A DNA stretch of 64,000 nt, from positions 62,001 to 126,000 of the forward strand of contig CANLWS010000002.1 in the NCBI GenBank assembly GCA_947494925.1, given 5' to 3'. Shown piece after piece: positions 26,626 through 38,987 of this stretch. Made by a program: the position numbers and the translations under genes. The notes under the pieces are model-generated. The model was not told where the DNA came from. It did not search any database and worked only from the letters and a program-made list of their open reading frames with translations. How positions within the stretch are numbered: the stretch's first letter is position 1; every line of letters starts with the position of its first letter. The DNA comes from an uncultured Alteromonadaceae bacterium. Its GTDB lineage: Bacteria > Pseudomonadota > Gammaproteobacteria > Enterobacterales > Alteromonadaceae.

Positions 26626-27372
26626 TTACCTAACTTGACGCCTTAGTCGCCTAGACAGGCCAAATGCGACTATGCCCGTTGCTAACAGGAAGATAACTTC
26701 TGGTTCTGGAACTCTAACCGCAATGCCAACACCCCCTGTTGTCAAAGCTCCTGGCACGCTGGCGCTCGCATATTCTGCTTCTAGCCTGAAACCATAGTGA
26801 CCGGCATCAAATGGATTAAAAATTCCTGCGGGTGGTGTTATTCCTGGGATCGCCGCATACAAGAATGAAAAAGTCAGGTTTTGACTACCCTCTGCAACTG
26901 TTTCTGTCGTTAGCCCAGCGAAAAAATCAATTATACCAAAATCACTCCCCATGCCAGGGTCAACATCATAATAGAGCTTTAATCCATCCATGACTGAGGT
27001 AATGCTAGGCCCCAATGTGGCAATAAAAAAATTAAAATTCCAGGTAGATGCCGTTGCCGAACCAGCACCCAATCCAGATTCAGCAAAATAAGTACCTGCT
27101 CCGTCATTTGTGACTTCAGGACTGGAAAAACGCTCCGTTGCAGACATACCTAAAATAAACTGCTCATTTTGTGCATTCTCGTACACTGCCCAATTTATTG
27201 TATTAACTGCAATACCAGTACCGGTAAATGTGGGTACCCCAAATGCACCTGGAACTGAACCAAATCCACTAGTAACCAACGTGGCCTGAGACACTCCAGA
27301 AAAAGTAGCTGAAATTAAAATACAAACTAAAAGAGAGACATTACGAAAAGAGCTGAATACATTTTTATTCAT
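26626..27372 (-). CDS. PEP-CTERM sorting-domain surface protein
   Basis: About 248-residue exported protein. The N-terminus has a signal peptide (VSLLVCILISATFSGVSQA). The mature part is low in charge and rich in Gly, Thr and Ala, like other beta-rich PEP-CTERM exoproteins. The C-terminus holds the full sorting signal: VPEPE, a transmembrane stretch VIFLLATGIVAFGL and the basic tail SRRLRRQVR. Such proteins are cleaved and anchored or released by exosortase (EpsH) in exopolysaccharide-producing bacteria. The ATG at 27372 fits better than 27411 (AGG about 9 bases away, signal peptide close to the N-terminus). No exosortase gene is in the window. Confidence 0.88.
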   Translation of the reverse strand: MNKNVFSSFRNVSLLVCILISATFSGVSQATLVTSGFGSVPGAFGVPTFTGTGIAVNTINWAVYENAQNEQFILGMSATERFSSPEVTNDGAGTYFAESGLGAGSATASTWNFNFFIATLGPSITSVMDGLKLYYDVDPGMGSDFGIIDFFAGLTTETVAEGSQNLTFSFLYAAIPGITPPAGIFNPFDAGHYGFRLEAEYASASVPGALTTGGVGIAVRVPEPEVIFLLATGIVAFGLSRRLRRQVR

Positions 27373-27598
27373 TGTTTTAACCTGTGAACAAGCTGAACAC
27401 TTTTTAAGCAATTTACGCGCCCTTTTAAGAAACCCTGCATTTTCATCAGGTTAGCTTTTTGCTTCATCTGCTGTTGTAAAACAAGCTGACACAAACACCA
27501 TAAAATAAGGTATTTCAAAGCTGCAGATTAAAAAGTCGGCCAAAAGATAAAATAATAGTAAGCTCTGATTTATATTAATAAATTTACGGCTTTTAAGA

Positions 27599-28030
27599 AT
27601 GGCTCACGAGCACAATTTAACAGCTCAGATTGAACGTTGGGCAGAGAAGGTATTAACTGACAATCCGATTCTGCATGATAAAATTATATGTGCTACAGAT
27701 ATTAGTTCGTCAGAGCAGATAAAACGTGGCCTGATAGAAACGATTAAATTTCTGCATTTGTGCAGTCATAGTGCGGTTCAGCTTGTCCCCTCTCGGATTG
27801 TTGATGATATCTGGCACGAATTTATATTGTTTACCCGTGCCTATTATCAATTTTGTGATGAAAATTTTGGTGGTTTTATTCATCATCAACCCAGCTGCGA
27901 TGTTCAAGCTAACCAGTCAGGTTATCAACAGACATTGGCGATGTATCAAAAAGAATTTGGACAGCCAGATGACATTTATTGGCCAAACATGGATAACCTG
28001 TCTAGCCAGTGTGGATTATGCGAAAACTAA
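27599..28030 (+). CDS. GRDP-like (glycine-rich domain-containing protein-like) small protein
   Basis: 143-residue soluble protein. The conserved block around residues 65-96 (SRIVDDIWHEFILFTRAYYQ, FC, then FGGFIHH) carries the W-H, Y-x2-F-C and F-G-x-F-x-H-H pattern of the GRDP-like family (PF07173 type), best known from plant glycine-rich-domain proteins. The C-terminus has C138 and C141 (SQCGLCEN). Its stop codon is inside the ribosome-binding site of the next gene, so the two are co-translated. A His-rich motif suggests metal binding, but biochemical function is unknown. Confidence 0.75.
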   Translation: MAHEHNLTAQIERWAEKVLTDNPILHDKIICATDISSSEQIKRGLIETIKFLHLCSHSAVQLVPSRIVDDIWHEFILFTRAYYQFCDENFGGFIHHQPSCDVQANQSGYQQTLAMYQKEFGQPDDIYWPNMDNLSSQCGLCEN

Positions 28031-28040
28031 GGAGTAAGTG

Positions 28041-28982
28041 ATGTATTTAGCTCAAAAAATTGATGTCAACCTGACAACAGAAAATGCTGAAATACTCAGG
28101 CGTCCATCTAAGGTATTTAACAAGATAAAAACACTTTTCAGCGGCGAGATGACTCCCACTGAGAAGAAACAGGCTGAAGTCATGTTATCTGTTTTACAGC
28201 GGCTGAATGTGGCGCTGCGAAATACAGGCCTTGACCGACTAGCTGGCATAGTTGTAAATGAGGATGTGGTCTACGATGATAATGTGGACTCGGAGTCAAA
28301 TCTAGGTGAAGGAAAAGAATCTCTGGCGGACAAATTATACAATGGCGATTTGAACCGAATAGATACTTTAAGCCTAACGGTTGATGGTGAAGGTGATGAA
28401 CTTCGTTACCTCATTCACGTCTATATCCAACGAAAGCCCAAAAAATCTGATTCGCCTGTTAGGGTAGACATTTTTGGCTTTATCAATGAATTTAAGAAAA
28501 ACCCAGGTGAATCTGAAATTGAACTTGCAGAAAGGGTAAAATCCTTAATAGAGGTAAAATGGTCTGACGAATCCAAGCGAAAAATAAAACTGGATAGTTT
28601 AGAAAATATATTTGAAAAACAGGTTTCCAAACTGAAATCTCAAATCGATATCCAATTTCCAGCAAAATCCACTCTAAACGACAGCAAACGACTACTGCGA
28701 CAACAGCCATTTAAAAGTCACTACGTTAAGGATCAGGCCCGTTACAATGATAGTTGGGCATATTTCCCTATCTTTTTTGAGTATTACTCTGACGACGATA
28801 TCAGTGATGAGTTAAATAATCTGAAACTCGAGGTGGACCAGTCTGAATATTGGGACTACGAAAGCAGCAATGCTGTCTTAGCCGACGACAGTAGTTGGAC
28901 AGACAGTATCTCGTTTTCTGACGCAAGCGGTGGAGAAAGCAGCTGTGGTAGCAGCTGTGGAGGCGGTTGCGGAGGGAGTTGA
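28041..28982 (+). CDS. Unknown protein with C-terminal Gly/Cys tail
   Basis: About 313-residue protein with no signal peptide or membrane segment, acidic and helical in its N-terminal 220 residues. The end, from about residue 297, is SGGESSCGSSCGGGCGGS, with cysteines at about 302, 306 and 310; they are the only cysteines in the whole protein. Start: AAGGAG (28029-28034) is 6 bases from the ATG at 28041 but only 3 from the GTG at 28038. I do not recognise the main domain. Gly/Cys tails of this kind occur on proteins whose ends are modified, metal-bound or used for anchoring; which applies here is open. Forms a two-gene unit with the GRDP-like gene. Confidence 0.7.
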   Translation: MYLAQKIDVNLTTENAEILRRPSKVFNKIKTLFSGEMTPTEKKQAEVMLSVLQRLNVALRNTGLDRLAGIVVNEDVVYDDNVDSESNLGEGKESLADKLYNGDLNRIDTLSLTVDGEGDELRYLIHVYIQRKPKKSDSPVRVDIFGFINEFKKNPGESEIELAERVKSLIEVKWSDESKRKIKLDSLENIFEKQVSKLKSQIDIQFPAKSTLNDSKRLLRQQPFKSHYVKDQARYNDSWAYFPIFFEYYSDDDISDELNNLKLEVDQSEYWDYESSNAVLADDSSWTDSISFSDASGGESSCGSSCGGGCGGS

Positions 28983-29028
28983 ATTAAATAAAATTGAGAT
29001 ATTCATGGCTGGACCAGGGCATTTTCAA

Positions 29029-29394
29029 TCAAATCCAGCCCTGATCTTCTATTTCCACAGTTTTATCGGTTCTGACACCGCCTGTTTGTTCTGTGGATTT
29101 GGGTTCAAACATGATCACATGAGCTTCTTCATCCGCGACAGGTTTATGTTCAACGCCTTTGGGCACAACACAACAGTCACCTTCTTCCAGCGTGATTATC
29201 TTGTCCCTCAAATGGATTTTTATCTGTCCTTTAAATACCTGAAAATATTCATCTTCATTTGCGTGACTGTGCCAATCAAATTCTCCTTTGAACTTAGCAA
29301 GCTTTAGGTATTGGCCATTCAACTCGGCGGCAATTCTAGGTTGCCAGTAACCGTCAATTTGCGAGAATTTTTCCTCAAGATTGATCCCCTTCAT
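29029..29394 (-). CDS. Cupin-domain protein
   Basis: 121-residue single-domain cupin. The metal site of motif 1 is FDWHSHANEDEYFQVFKGQI (two His and one Glu) and motif 2 is VVPKGVEHKPVADEEAHVIM with a conserved His, so a divalent metal is likely bound. No catalytic assignment can be made; relatives include dioxygenases, isomerases and sugar-binding proteins. A strong AAGGAG ribosome-binding site precedes the ATG, and the gene begins 9 bases after ligA, so it may be read from the ligA transcript. Confidence 0.9.
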   Translation of the reverse strand: MKGINLEEKFSQIDGYWQPRIAAELNGQYLKLAKFKGEFDWHSHANEDEYFQVFKGQIKIHLRDKIITLEEGDCCVVPKGVEHKPVADEEAHVIMFEPKSTEQTGGVRTDKTVEIEDQGWI

Positions 29395-29403
29395 AATATC
29401 TCC

Positions 29404-32771
<3,368 letters not shown>

Positions 32772-32792
32772 CTAACTTTCAAAGACCCTTTA

Positions 32793-35700
32793 TTATGCTT
32801 GAGCGATAGCTACAGCTTCTTCAACGTCCACCGCAACCATGCGGGATACGCCCGGTTCTGCCATAGTAACGCCTGTGAGATGTTTAGCCATTTCCATCGC
32901 TATTTTGTTATGGGTTATATAAATAAATTGCACACTTTTCGACATTTCAGACACCAGTTTGCAAAAACGACCAACGTTTGCATCGTCGAGCGGCGCATCA
33001 ACTTCATCCAGCAAACAAAATGGTGCCGGATTAAGTCTGAAAATGGCGAATACCAATGATAAAGCGGTTAAGGCTTTTTCTCCACCAGAAAGCAGATGGA
33101 TAGTACTATTTTTCTTACCCGGAGGGCGAGCCATAATTGCCACTCCTGTTTCGAGTAAATCATCGTCAGTAAGTTCCAAATATGCAGAACCACCACCAAA
33201 TACTTTAGGAAACAATCCTTTAAGATCATTATTAACCTTATCGTACGTATCGCGAAAGCGAGAACGCGTTTCCTTATCTATTTTCCTGATCGCATCCTCA
33301 AGGGTGTCCAATGCTGCGGTTAAATCATCATTTTGATCATCAAGGTGCTTTTTCCGCTCTGCCTGAATTTCATATTCTTCTACCGCCGCTAAATTTACCG
33401 CACCTAATCGCGCAACAGACGCACTGGTTTTCTCCAATTCTTGCTGCCAGGCAGCTTCGTTTGCCTCTTCAGTCAAGGAATCTAAAATAGGTTTAAGGGG
33501 CTGCTTCATTTCCTGCAATTGTTCCAACACTCCGTTTGCTCTGACCCTGAAGCCCTCGCATTCGAGCTTGGTGCTCTCCATCGCCGCTCTCATGGACTGG
33601 ATTTTATCCATGATCCCTTGTTGCCCTTTTTCGGCATCTGACAAAAACAAATCTACTTCAGCTAACTTATCGCTGATACCAGTTTGTTCCTGCTCCACTT
33701 CCACGCGTTTTTCCAACAACACCTCTAGCTGTTCCGCCTGTTCTTCCATTGGCATGGTCAGTTCATCTATTTCCGAGCGCAACTGTCCTTGTCGTTCATG
33801 CATAGTGTTGAGCTGGTGCTTCCCCCTCTGCTGCCCATCCAGAAGGCTCTGATGCTGGCTGCGTATTGTCTGCAAGTGCAATGCCAGCTGATGAGTAGCA
33901 TTTTTATTCTGCTCTAAGCCATTTCTGCAGTTTTCTACCTTAGCAATGAATTCCTCACGGCCTGCTTGCATGCTATTAAGCTGTTCTTCAGCTTCAACTA
34001 GCAGAATTTCAAGCTCCTCCACCTGCATCGCCAGTTCTTCAGATTGCAATTTTTCATCTTCCAGCATTTGTTGCTGACGACTAAACTCTTCGCTTAACTT
34101 AGTTTGTCTGGTCAGGCTTTGCTGATGCTGCATTTGCAATAAATTTAGTTGATTCTGTTGCTGGGTAAGTGCTTGTTCTGCTTGCTTAAAATCGTCATTG
34201 GCCCGCTGTCTATGGTCCTTAGTGCTCAGAGACCTCTCTTTGGCTTTTTCCAGTGATTGACTGAGTGCCAAGAGGCTGTCTTCTGCTTCTTGGTGCTGAT
34301 TAGCTAAGTCTTTCAATTGACTGGCTCTTTCCATGACGCCTGTCTGGTTCTCTGATGCATTCAGTACAATCCAGTCCGGGCCAATCCAATAACCTTGCTG
34401 CGTAATGCCAGATTGAAAGTCCCCAAGTTGAGCGGAAAAAGCATCGGGCTGCTCAATTTGAGTGATTATTTTGATTTGATTCAGCCAGGAAGGAAATGAG
34501 TGGTTTTTGACTTTTGAGGCGAGTGAGTTTTCAACCTTGGTTTTACTGAATTCAGTCTCAAGCAACAACCTGGCCCCTTCCAATGAAGAAAGAATTTCAG
34601 AGTCAGGGTTACTTTCCAGAACCAGTGCCGAATGCCACACCTGGCAAGCTGCTTCCATTGCCTTTTCCCAACCCGGCTCTGTATCAAGCACTTGCCATAG
34701 AGGAGCAGAATCAATGTTTTTTTCTGAGAGTAAATCCACAGGATCCTGGTCGAACTCGCTAAGTTGCATACTTTCAAGCGCGGTAATTTGCGCTTGAAAT
34801 TGCTGCACTTCTCCCTGAGCTCCCAGAAGTTGTCTTTCGGTTGCTCTTTCGTCGTCTTGCGCTTCCTGCCAATTTTGTTCCGAATGGTTCAGATGTTCCT
34901 TCGCGTGTTGAAAACGACCTTTTGAATGCGCCACTTCACGTTGCAGGCTCTCAACCTGTTCAGCCAGTAAGTCATGCTCGAGTTCACCGAGTTCCTGTTG
35001 CAGCTCACTGATCCGTTGTTGGGTTCTCAGCTGCATGTTCATAGTCGACTGTATTTCGCTGTGCTTTCCCTGAACTTGCTGTTTGAGATTGATAAAGGTC
35101 TGTTCTTGCTGGCGCCACTGCCTCTCATGCATGGCAAGTTTTTCTTCGGATTCCAACAACAATAACTGTGCTTGTTCTGATTGCTCCTGTCGAATCTCAA
35201 ACTCGGGTTCAGCAACCGCAATCTGTTCACTTAACTCAGAAATTTTTTCCGATTCCTGTTGCTCAAGAATTTCAATATCATTGACAGCTTGAGCCAGGTT
35301 TTTTAGTTCTTCATCAATCTGCTGTCGACGTTGTTTGGCATGGATCTGGTTTTGTTCCAGTCGGGTAATATCAGTCCCTAATTTAAAATACGCCTGCTGA
35401 ATATCAGTTAATTTCTGCTTAAGATCCTGTTGCTGCTCGCGATAAGTAGTAATGCCTTTTTCATCACCACGTTGCTGCGCGACGAATGATTCGATTTCAG
35501 ATTCCTGCTGCTGAATTCTGGCTTCCAGCATTTCAATTTGGTTGCTGTTTTTTAACCAGCGCAGTGCTGCCAGCTCGCCCTTGTATTTGCGTTCTTTTGC
35601 TTTTAACTCTTTGTAACGACGTGCTGCAGATGCCTGACGTTGCAATTTATCAAGTTGAAGCCCCAACTCTCCCCTGACATCTTCCAGACGTTCGAGGTTT

Positions 35701-36266
35701 TCTTTAGTGTGCCTGATACGATTTTCGGTTTCCCTGCGGCGCTCCTTGTACTTGGATATTCCCGCAGCTTCTTCGATGAAAACGCGTAATTCCTGTGGCT
35801 TCGATTCAATTAACCTGGAAATCATTCCCTGTTCAATGATTGCATAGCTTCGTGGACCAAGACCCGTGCCCAGGAACAAATCTGTCACGTCGCGACGGCG
35901 ACATTTACTGGCGTTTAAAAAGTAATGAGATTGAGCTTCTCGGGTAACCAGACGTTTGACTGATAGCTCGTTGTAGTTGGCGTATTCACCTTGAATTCGG
36001 CCTGAAGAATTATCAAATACCAATTCCACACTGCATTGTGAGACAGGTTTACGGGCAGACGATCCGTTAAAAATAACGTCAGTCATTGCATCACCACGCA
36101 GGTTTTTGGCTGAACTTTCCCCTAGTACCCAGCGGACGGCGTCTATAACATTTGATTTTCCACACCCATTCGGACCAACAATTGCAGTCATATCATCTGG
36201 GAACGGAATACTGGTGGGATCTACGAAAGACTTAAAGCCAGCCAGTTTAATTTTTTTAAGACGCAT
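32793..36266 (-). CDS. smc: Chromosome segregation ATPase SMC
   Basis: 1157-residue SMC condensin subunit. N-terminal Walker A VGPNGCGKSNVIDAVRWVLG (about residues 30-49), first coiled coil (about 165-480), a hinge (about 500-650), second coiled coil (about 660-970), and the C-terminal ATPase half with LSGGEKALTALSLVF and Walker B PFCLLDEVDAPLDDANV. The head sequences are SMC, not MukB. It would work with ScpA and ScpB encoded elsewhere. Upstream of zipA on the same strand, as in other Alteromonadales and pseudomonads. Confidence 0.97.
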   Translation of the reverse strand: MRLKKIKLAGFKSFVDPTSIPFPDDMTAIVGPNGCGKSNVIDAVRWVLGESSAKNLRGDAMTDVIFNGSSARKPVSQCSVELVFDNSSGRIQGEYANYNELSVKRLVTREAQSHYFLNASKCRRRDVTDLFLGTGLGPRSYAIIEQGMISRLIESKPQELRVFIEEAAGISKYKERRRETENRIRHTKENLERLEDVRGELGLQLDKLQRQASAARRYKELKAKERKYKGELAALRWLKNSNQIEMLEARIQQQESEIESFVAQQRGDEKGITTYREQQQDLKQKLTDIQQAYFKLGTDITRLEQNQIHAKQRRQQIDEELKNLAQAVNDIEILEQQESEKISELSEQIAVAEPEFEIRQEQSEQAQLLLLESEEKLAMHERQWRQQEQTFINLKQQVQGKHSEIQSTMNMQLRTQQRISELQQELGELEHDLLAEQVESLQREVAHSKGRFQHAKEHLNHSEQNWQEAQDDERATERQLLGAQGEVQQFQAQITALESMQLSEFDQDPVDLLSEKNIDSAPLWQVLDTEPGWEKAMEAACQVWHSALVLESNPDSEILSSLEGARLLLETEFSKTKVENSLASKVKNHSFPSWLNQIKIITQIEQPDAFSAQLGDFQSGITQQGYWIGPDWIVLNASENQTGVMERASQLKDLANQHQEAEDSLLALSQSLEKAKERSLSTKDHRQRANDDFKQAEQALTQQQNQLNLLQMQHQQSLTRQTKLSEEFSRQQQMLEDEKLQSEELAMQVEELEILLVEAEEQLNSMQAGREEFIAKVENCRNGLEQNKNATHQLALHLQTIRSQHQSLLDGQQRGKHQLNTMHERQGQLRSEIDELTMPMEEQAEQLEVLLEKRVEVEQEQTGISDKLAEVDLFLSDAEKGQQGIMDKIQSMRAAMESTKLECEGFRVRANGVLEQLQEMKQPLKPILDSLTEEANEAAWQQELEKTSASVARLGAVNLAAVEEYEIQAERKKHLDDQNDDLTAALDTLEDAIRKIDKETRSRFRDTYDKVNNDLKGLFPKVFGGGSAYLELTDDDLLETGVAIMARPPGKKNSTIHLLSGGEKALTALSLVFAIFRLNPAPFCLLDEVDAPLDDANVGRFCKLVSEMSKSVQFIYITHNKIAMEMAKHLTGVTMAEPGVSRMVAVDVEEAVAIAQA

Positions 36267-36365
36267 GGGTCAGAATGGAAATCCATTTTATTGTTATTTT
36301 GAGCGTGATTTCTCCGCACTGTTGCAAGAATGTATCAAAACTCATCAAGTGTAACAATTGCCGTT

Positions 36366-36393
36366 TTGTAATGAGCAAACGACTCGTTATAAT
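36366..36393 (+). promoter_or_regulatory. Predicted sigma-70 promoter of cysZ
   Basis: -35 TTGTAA (36366-36371), 16-base spacer, consensus -10 TATAAT (36388-36393), about 68 bases upstream of the cysZ start codon in the smc/cysZ divergent region. Confidence 0.55.
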
Positions 36394-36460
36394 AAAAGCT
36401 GTTTATCTTTAAATAATCCCGACTTTTCAATTAATTACGATTTAGGTTCCCAGTATACAT

Positions 36461-37192
36461 ATGAGCAGCAATAACGGTGTGGACTTTTTTTTCGACGGCT
36501 TTCGCCTGATTAGAACAAAGGGGCTGAAACGATTTGTGTTCGTTCCCCTGGCGGTTAACCTGATACTGTTTTCGGTAGCGCTTTATTTTCTGGTTGGTGA
36601 AATCGACGAAAGTATTAAATATATAATTGACCTTGTACCAGAATGGTTGGGATGGATTAAAGACGGTTTAACCTATGTTTTGTGGCCCCTAGCATTAATC
36701 TCAATACTACTGGTATTCGCATTGGTGTTTGGCACTTTGGCCAACTGGATTGCTGCTCCTTTCAACGGGTTGCTCGCTGAAAAAGCAGAACGATACCTCA
36801 CTGGTCAGGATCTTGGGGATTCTGGACTGCTCGATGCATTTAAGGATATCCCTAGAACATTGGGCCGAGAGTTATCCAAGCTCATATATTACATCCCAAG
36901 GGCCATCGGTTTTTTACTGCTATTTTTTCTGCTCCCTATCATCGGGCAAGTTTTATGGTTTCTTTTTAGCGCTTGGATGATGGCGGTTCAGTATTGCGAT
37001 TATCCCTTTGATAACCACAAAATCCCATTTAAAACTATGCGCAGCGTACTCAATTCCAGCCGTTCCAATTCGTTCAGTTTTGGGATCATGGTCAGTGTCT
37101 TTTCAATGATACCTATTGTGAACTTCCTGGTTATGCCAGTAGCCATCTGTGGCGCAACGAAAATGTGGGTAGAAGATTTACGTCATCGGTAA
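36461..37192 (+). CDS. cysZ: Sulfate transporter CysZ
   Basis: 243-residue inner-membrane protein of the CysZ/EI24 family, involved in sulfate uptake for cysteine synthesis. Hydrophobic segments at about residues 25-50, 68-100, 145-175 and 200-235 with family sequences ANWIAAPFNGLLAEKAE and PVAICGATKMWVEDLR. Length matches E. coli CysZ (253). Divergent from smc-zipA-ligA; cysZ-zipA-ligA clustering is conserved. The ribosome-binding site is weak. Confidence 0.95.
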   Translation: MSSNNGVDFFFDGFRLIRTKGLKRFVFVPLAVNLILFSVALYFLVGEIDESIKYIIDLVPEWLGWIKDGLTYVLWPLALISILLVFALVFGTLANWIAAPFNGLLAEKAERYLTGQDLGDSGLLDAFKDIPRTLGRELSKLIYYIPRAIGFLLLFFLLPIIGQVLWFLFSAWMMAVQYCDYPFDNHKIPFKTMRSVLNSSRSNSFSFGIMVSVFSMIPIVNFLVMPVAICGATKMWVEDLRHR

Positions 37193-37201
37193 CACAATTT
37201 A

Positions 37202-38890
37202 TCAGGCCGGGATCAGGAAATTTTCAAGATATTGGTTGAAGCGATCGGCTGGTAATGCCGGGCTGAAAAGATACCCTTGCATAATGTGGCAATGATTGTC
37301 CATCAGGAACAGCCGCTGTGTTTCTGACTCTACCCCTTCAGCAATAGCTTCAATGCCGAGTGTTTGGGCAAGTTGAATAATGGCTTTAACTATTACCTTA
37401 TCGTGGGGATTATTGTCTATATTACGCACAAAAGAGCGGTCAATTTTAAGAGTATCAACTGGTAACTGTTGAAGATACCGTAATGACGAATAACCTGTTC
37501 CAAAATCATCCAAAGTAATACTGAAGCCAGCATGACTTATACGACGTAGCTGTTCAATAAGGGCATCGCCTTTTTCCTGCAAAGTACTTTCAGTTACTTC
37601 TATTCGAATGGCGTCAGCTGACAGGTTATTGGTTTTTAATAAATTTAGCATCGAATCTATGGTTTGCTGTTGATAAAACTGTCGACTTGTAACATTCACG
37701 GACAGAGGAACAAGACAGCCAAGTTTATTGTGCCAATCCCCAAGGTGAGTAAAGGCCTGTTCTAACACTTGCCCCAATACCTCATGAATGAGTCCCACTT
37801 TTTTGGCCGCAGGAATAAATTCTATTGGTGTCCGCAATCCATTGTCAGGATGTATCCACCTGGCAAGACATTCAATGCCAACCAATTTCCCATTACGTTG
37901 GTCTATCAGAGGTTGGAAATACGGTACAAATTGGTTTTTAGACAAGCCGGTGATGATATCTCGTTCCATTCGCTTGTTGTCTTGTAGCTCCCGGTTAAGC
38001 TCTTCACTAAAGTAAAAATAATTTGCTCCGCCCTGCTGTTTGGCTCGGTACATAGCGACATCTGCATGGTGCACCAGATTATCCGCATCCAGACCATTTT
38101 CCGGGTAGATACTAATCCCAATGCTGCACCCGACTTCTACTATATTAGGCCCGCTACTAACAGGTTTACGTATCTGCCGGATGATTTTTTCGGCAACATT
38201 TGCCACAGTCTCTGAGTCTTTAATGTTGTTCATTATCACAACGAACTCATCACCACCTAACCGGGCAACTACGTCACTTTTTCGCAGGGATTTCTCCAGG
38301 CGATCAGCAATAGCGCACAACAACACGTCTCCGGCATCATGCCCCACATTATCATTGACCTGCTTAAAACCGTCTAAATCAATAAATAACAGTGCAAATT
38401 GGGTTTTCTGTCTCTGGGATTGACTGACTTCATGTTTAAGTAACTGGTTGAATAACGCGCGATTGGCAAGACCTGTCAACTCATCCCTATAAGCCATTTC
38501 CTGCAGCGCAGCATTACCTTCCTGAGATTCACTGGGTTGGCTAAAACGCGCTACGTGACACAAAACGCCGCCTTGTGGAGTCTTGACTGTATCAACCTGG
38601 ACAAAGCGGGACACAGATTTCTGCGTCTGGCTTTTCAATTCAACAAGCCCACTCCAATGGCCATTTTGTTCTATTTCGGACTGAATCAATCTCGCGTCCA
38701 TTTGCTTAGTGCTTTCCAACAGAATAGCACTAATATCACGATCCAGAATTAACCGGAGATCGACGTCAAACTCCGCCAAAAATGCAGGGTTAGCATTACG
38801 AATTTTGCCCGCTTCATCTGTGAGCAAAATAGCTTCGCTTAAATATTGGTAAGCAAGTTCAAATTGAGATAGATCAGGCTTTTCTTGCAT
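37202..38890 (-). CDS. PAS-GGDEF-EAL cyclic-di-GMP turnover protein
   Basis: 562-residue cytoplasmic regulator. A PAS sensor (about residues 10-115) is followed by a GGDEF domain (about 130-295) with intact RLGGDEFVVIM and the conserved DLDGFKQVND, then an EAL phosphodiesterase domain (about 310-560). The EAL motif reads ECLARW in place of EALxRW, but the other metal/catalytic motifs are kept: SVNVTSRQF, RIEVTEST, DDFGTGYSSL, LKIDRSF and AEGVES. Either activity may thus be present. No membrane segment. It converges on cysZ with 9 bases between. Confidence 0.95.
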   Translation of the reverse strand: MQEKPDLSQFELAYQYLSEAILLTDEAGKIRNANPAFLAEFDVDLRLILDRDISAILLESTKQMDARLIQSEIEQNGHWSGLVELKSQTQKSVSRFVQVDTVKTPQGGVLCHVARFSQPSESQEGNAALQEMAYRDELTGLANRALFNQLLKHEVSQSQRQKTQFALLFIDLDGFKQVNDNVGHDAGDVLLCAIADRLEKSLRKSDVVARLGGDEFVVIMNNIKDSETVANVAEKIIRQIRKPVSSGPNIVEVGCSIGISIYPENGLDADNLVHHADVAMYRAKQQGGANYFYFSEELNRELQDNKRMERDIITGLSKNQFVPYFQPLIDQRNGKLVGIECLARWIHPDNGLRTPIEFIPAAKKVGLIHEVLGQVLEQAFTHLGDWHNKLGCLVPLSVNVTSRQFYQQQTIDSMLNLLKTNNLSADAIRIEVTESTLQEKGDALIEQLRRISHAGFSITLDDFGTGYSSLRYLQQLPVDTLKIDRSFVRNIDNNPHDKVIVKAIIQLAQTLGIEAIAEGVESETQRLFLMDNHCHIMQGYLFSPALPADRFNQYLENFLIPA

Positions 38891-38987
38891 CTTGTATGAT
38901 CCGGCAATGGTTTATAATTCTTATTGGTGTCTGCCGAGCAGCTTAGTTATTCTACTGACTGGGCAAACAAATACAACTAGCGGAGGT

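Noticed and set aside
29007-29040. GGCTGGA ... TCCAGCC inverted repeat after the Cys/Gly-tail gene as a terminator
   Set aside because: Loop of 20 bases, competing alternative pairing, no T run, and it overlaps the end of the cupin gene.
34481-34797. Extra frames on both strands inside smc
   Set aside because: Shadows of the long coiled-coil coding sequence.
37202-38890. Degenerate EAL domain because the motif reads ECL
   Set aside because: The remaining metal and catalytic motifs are intact and the Glu is kept, so loss of activity cannot be claimed.
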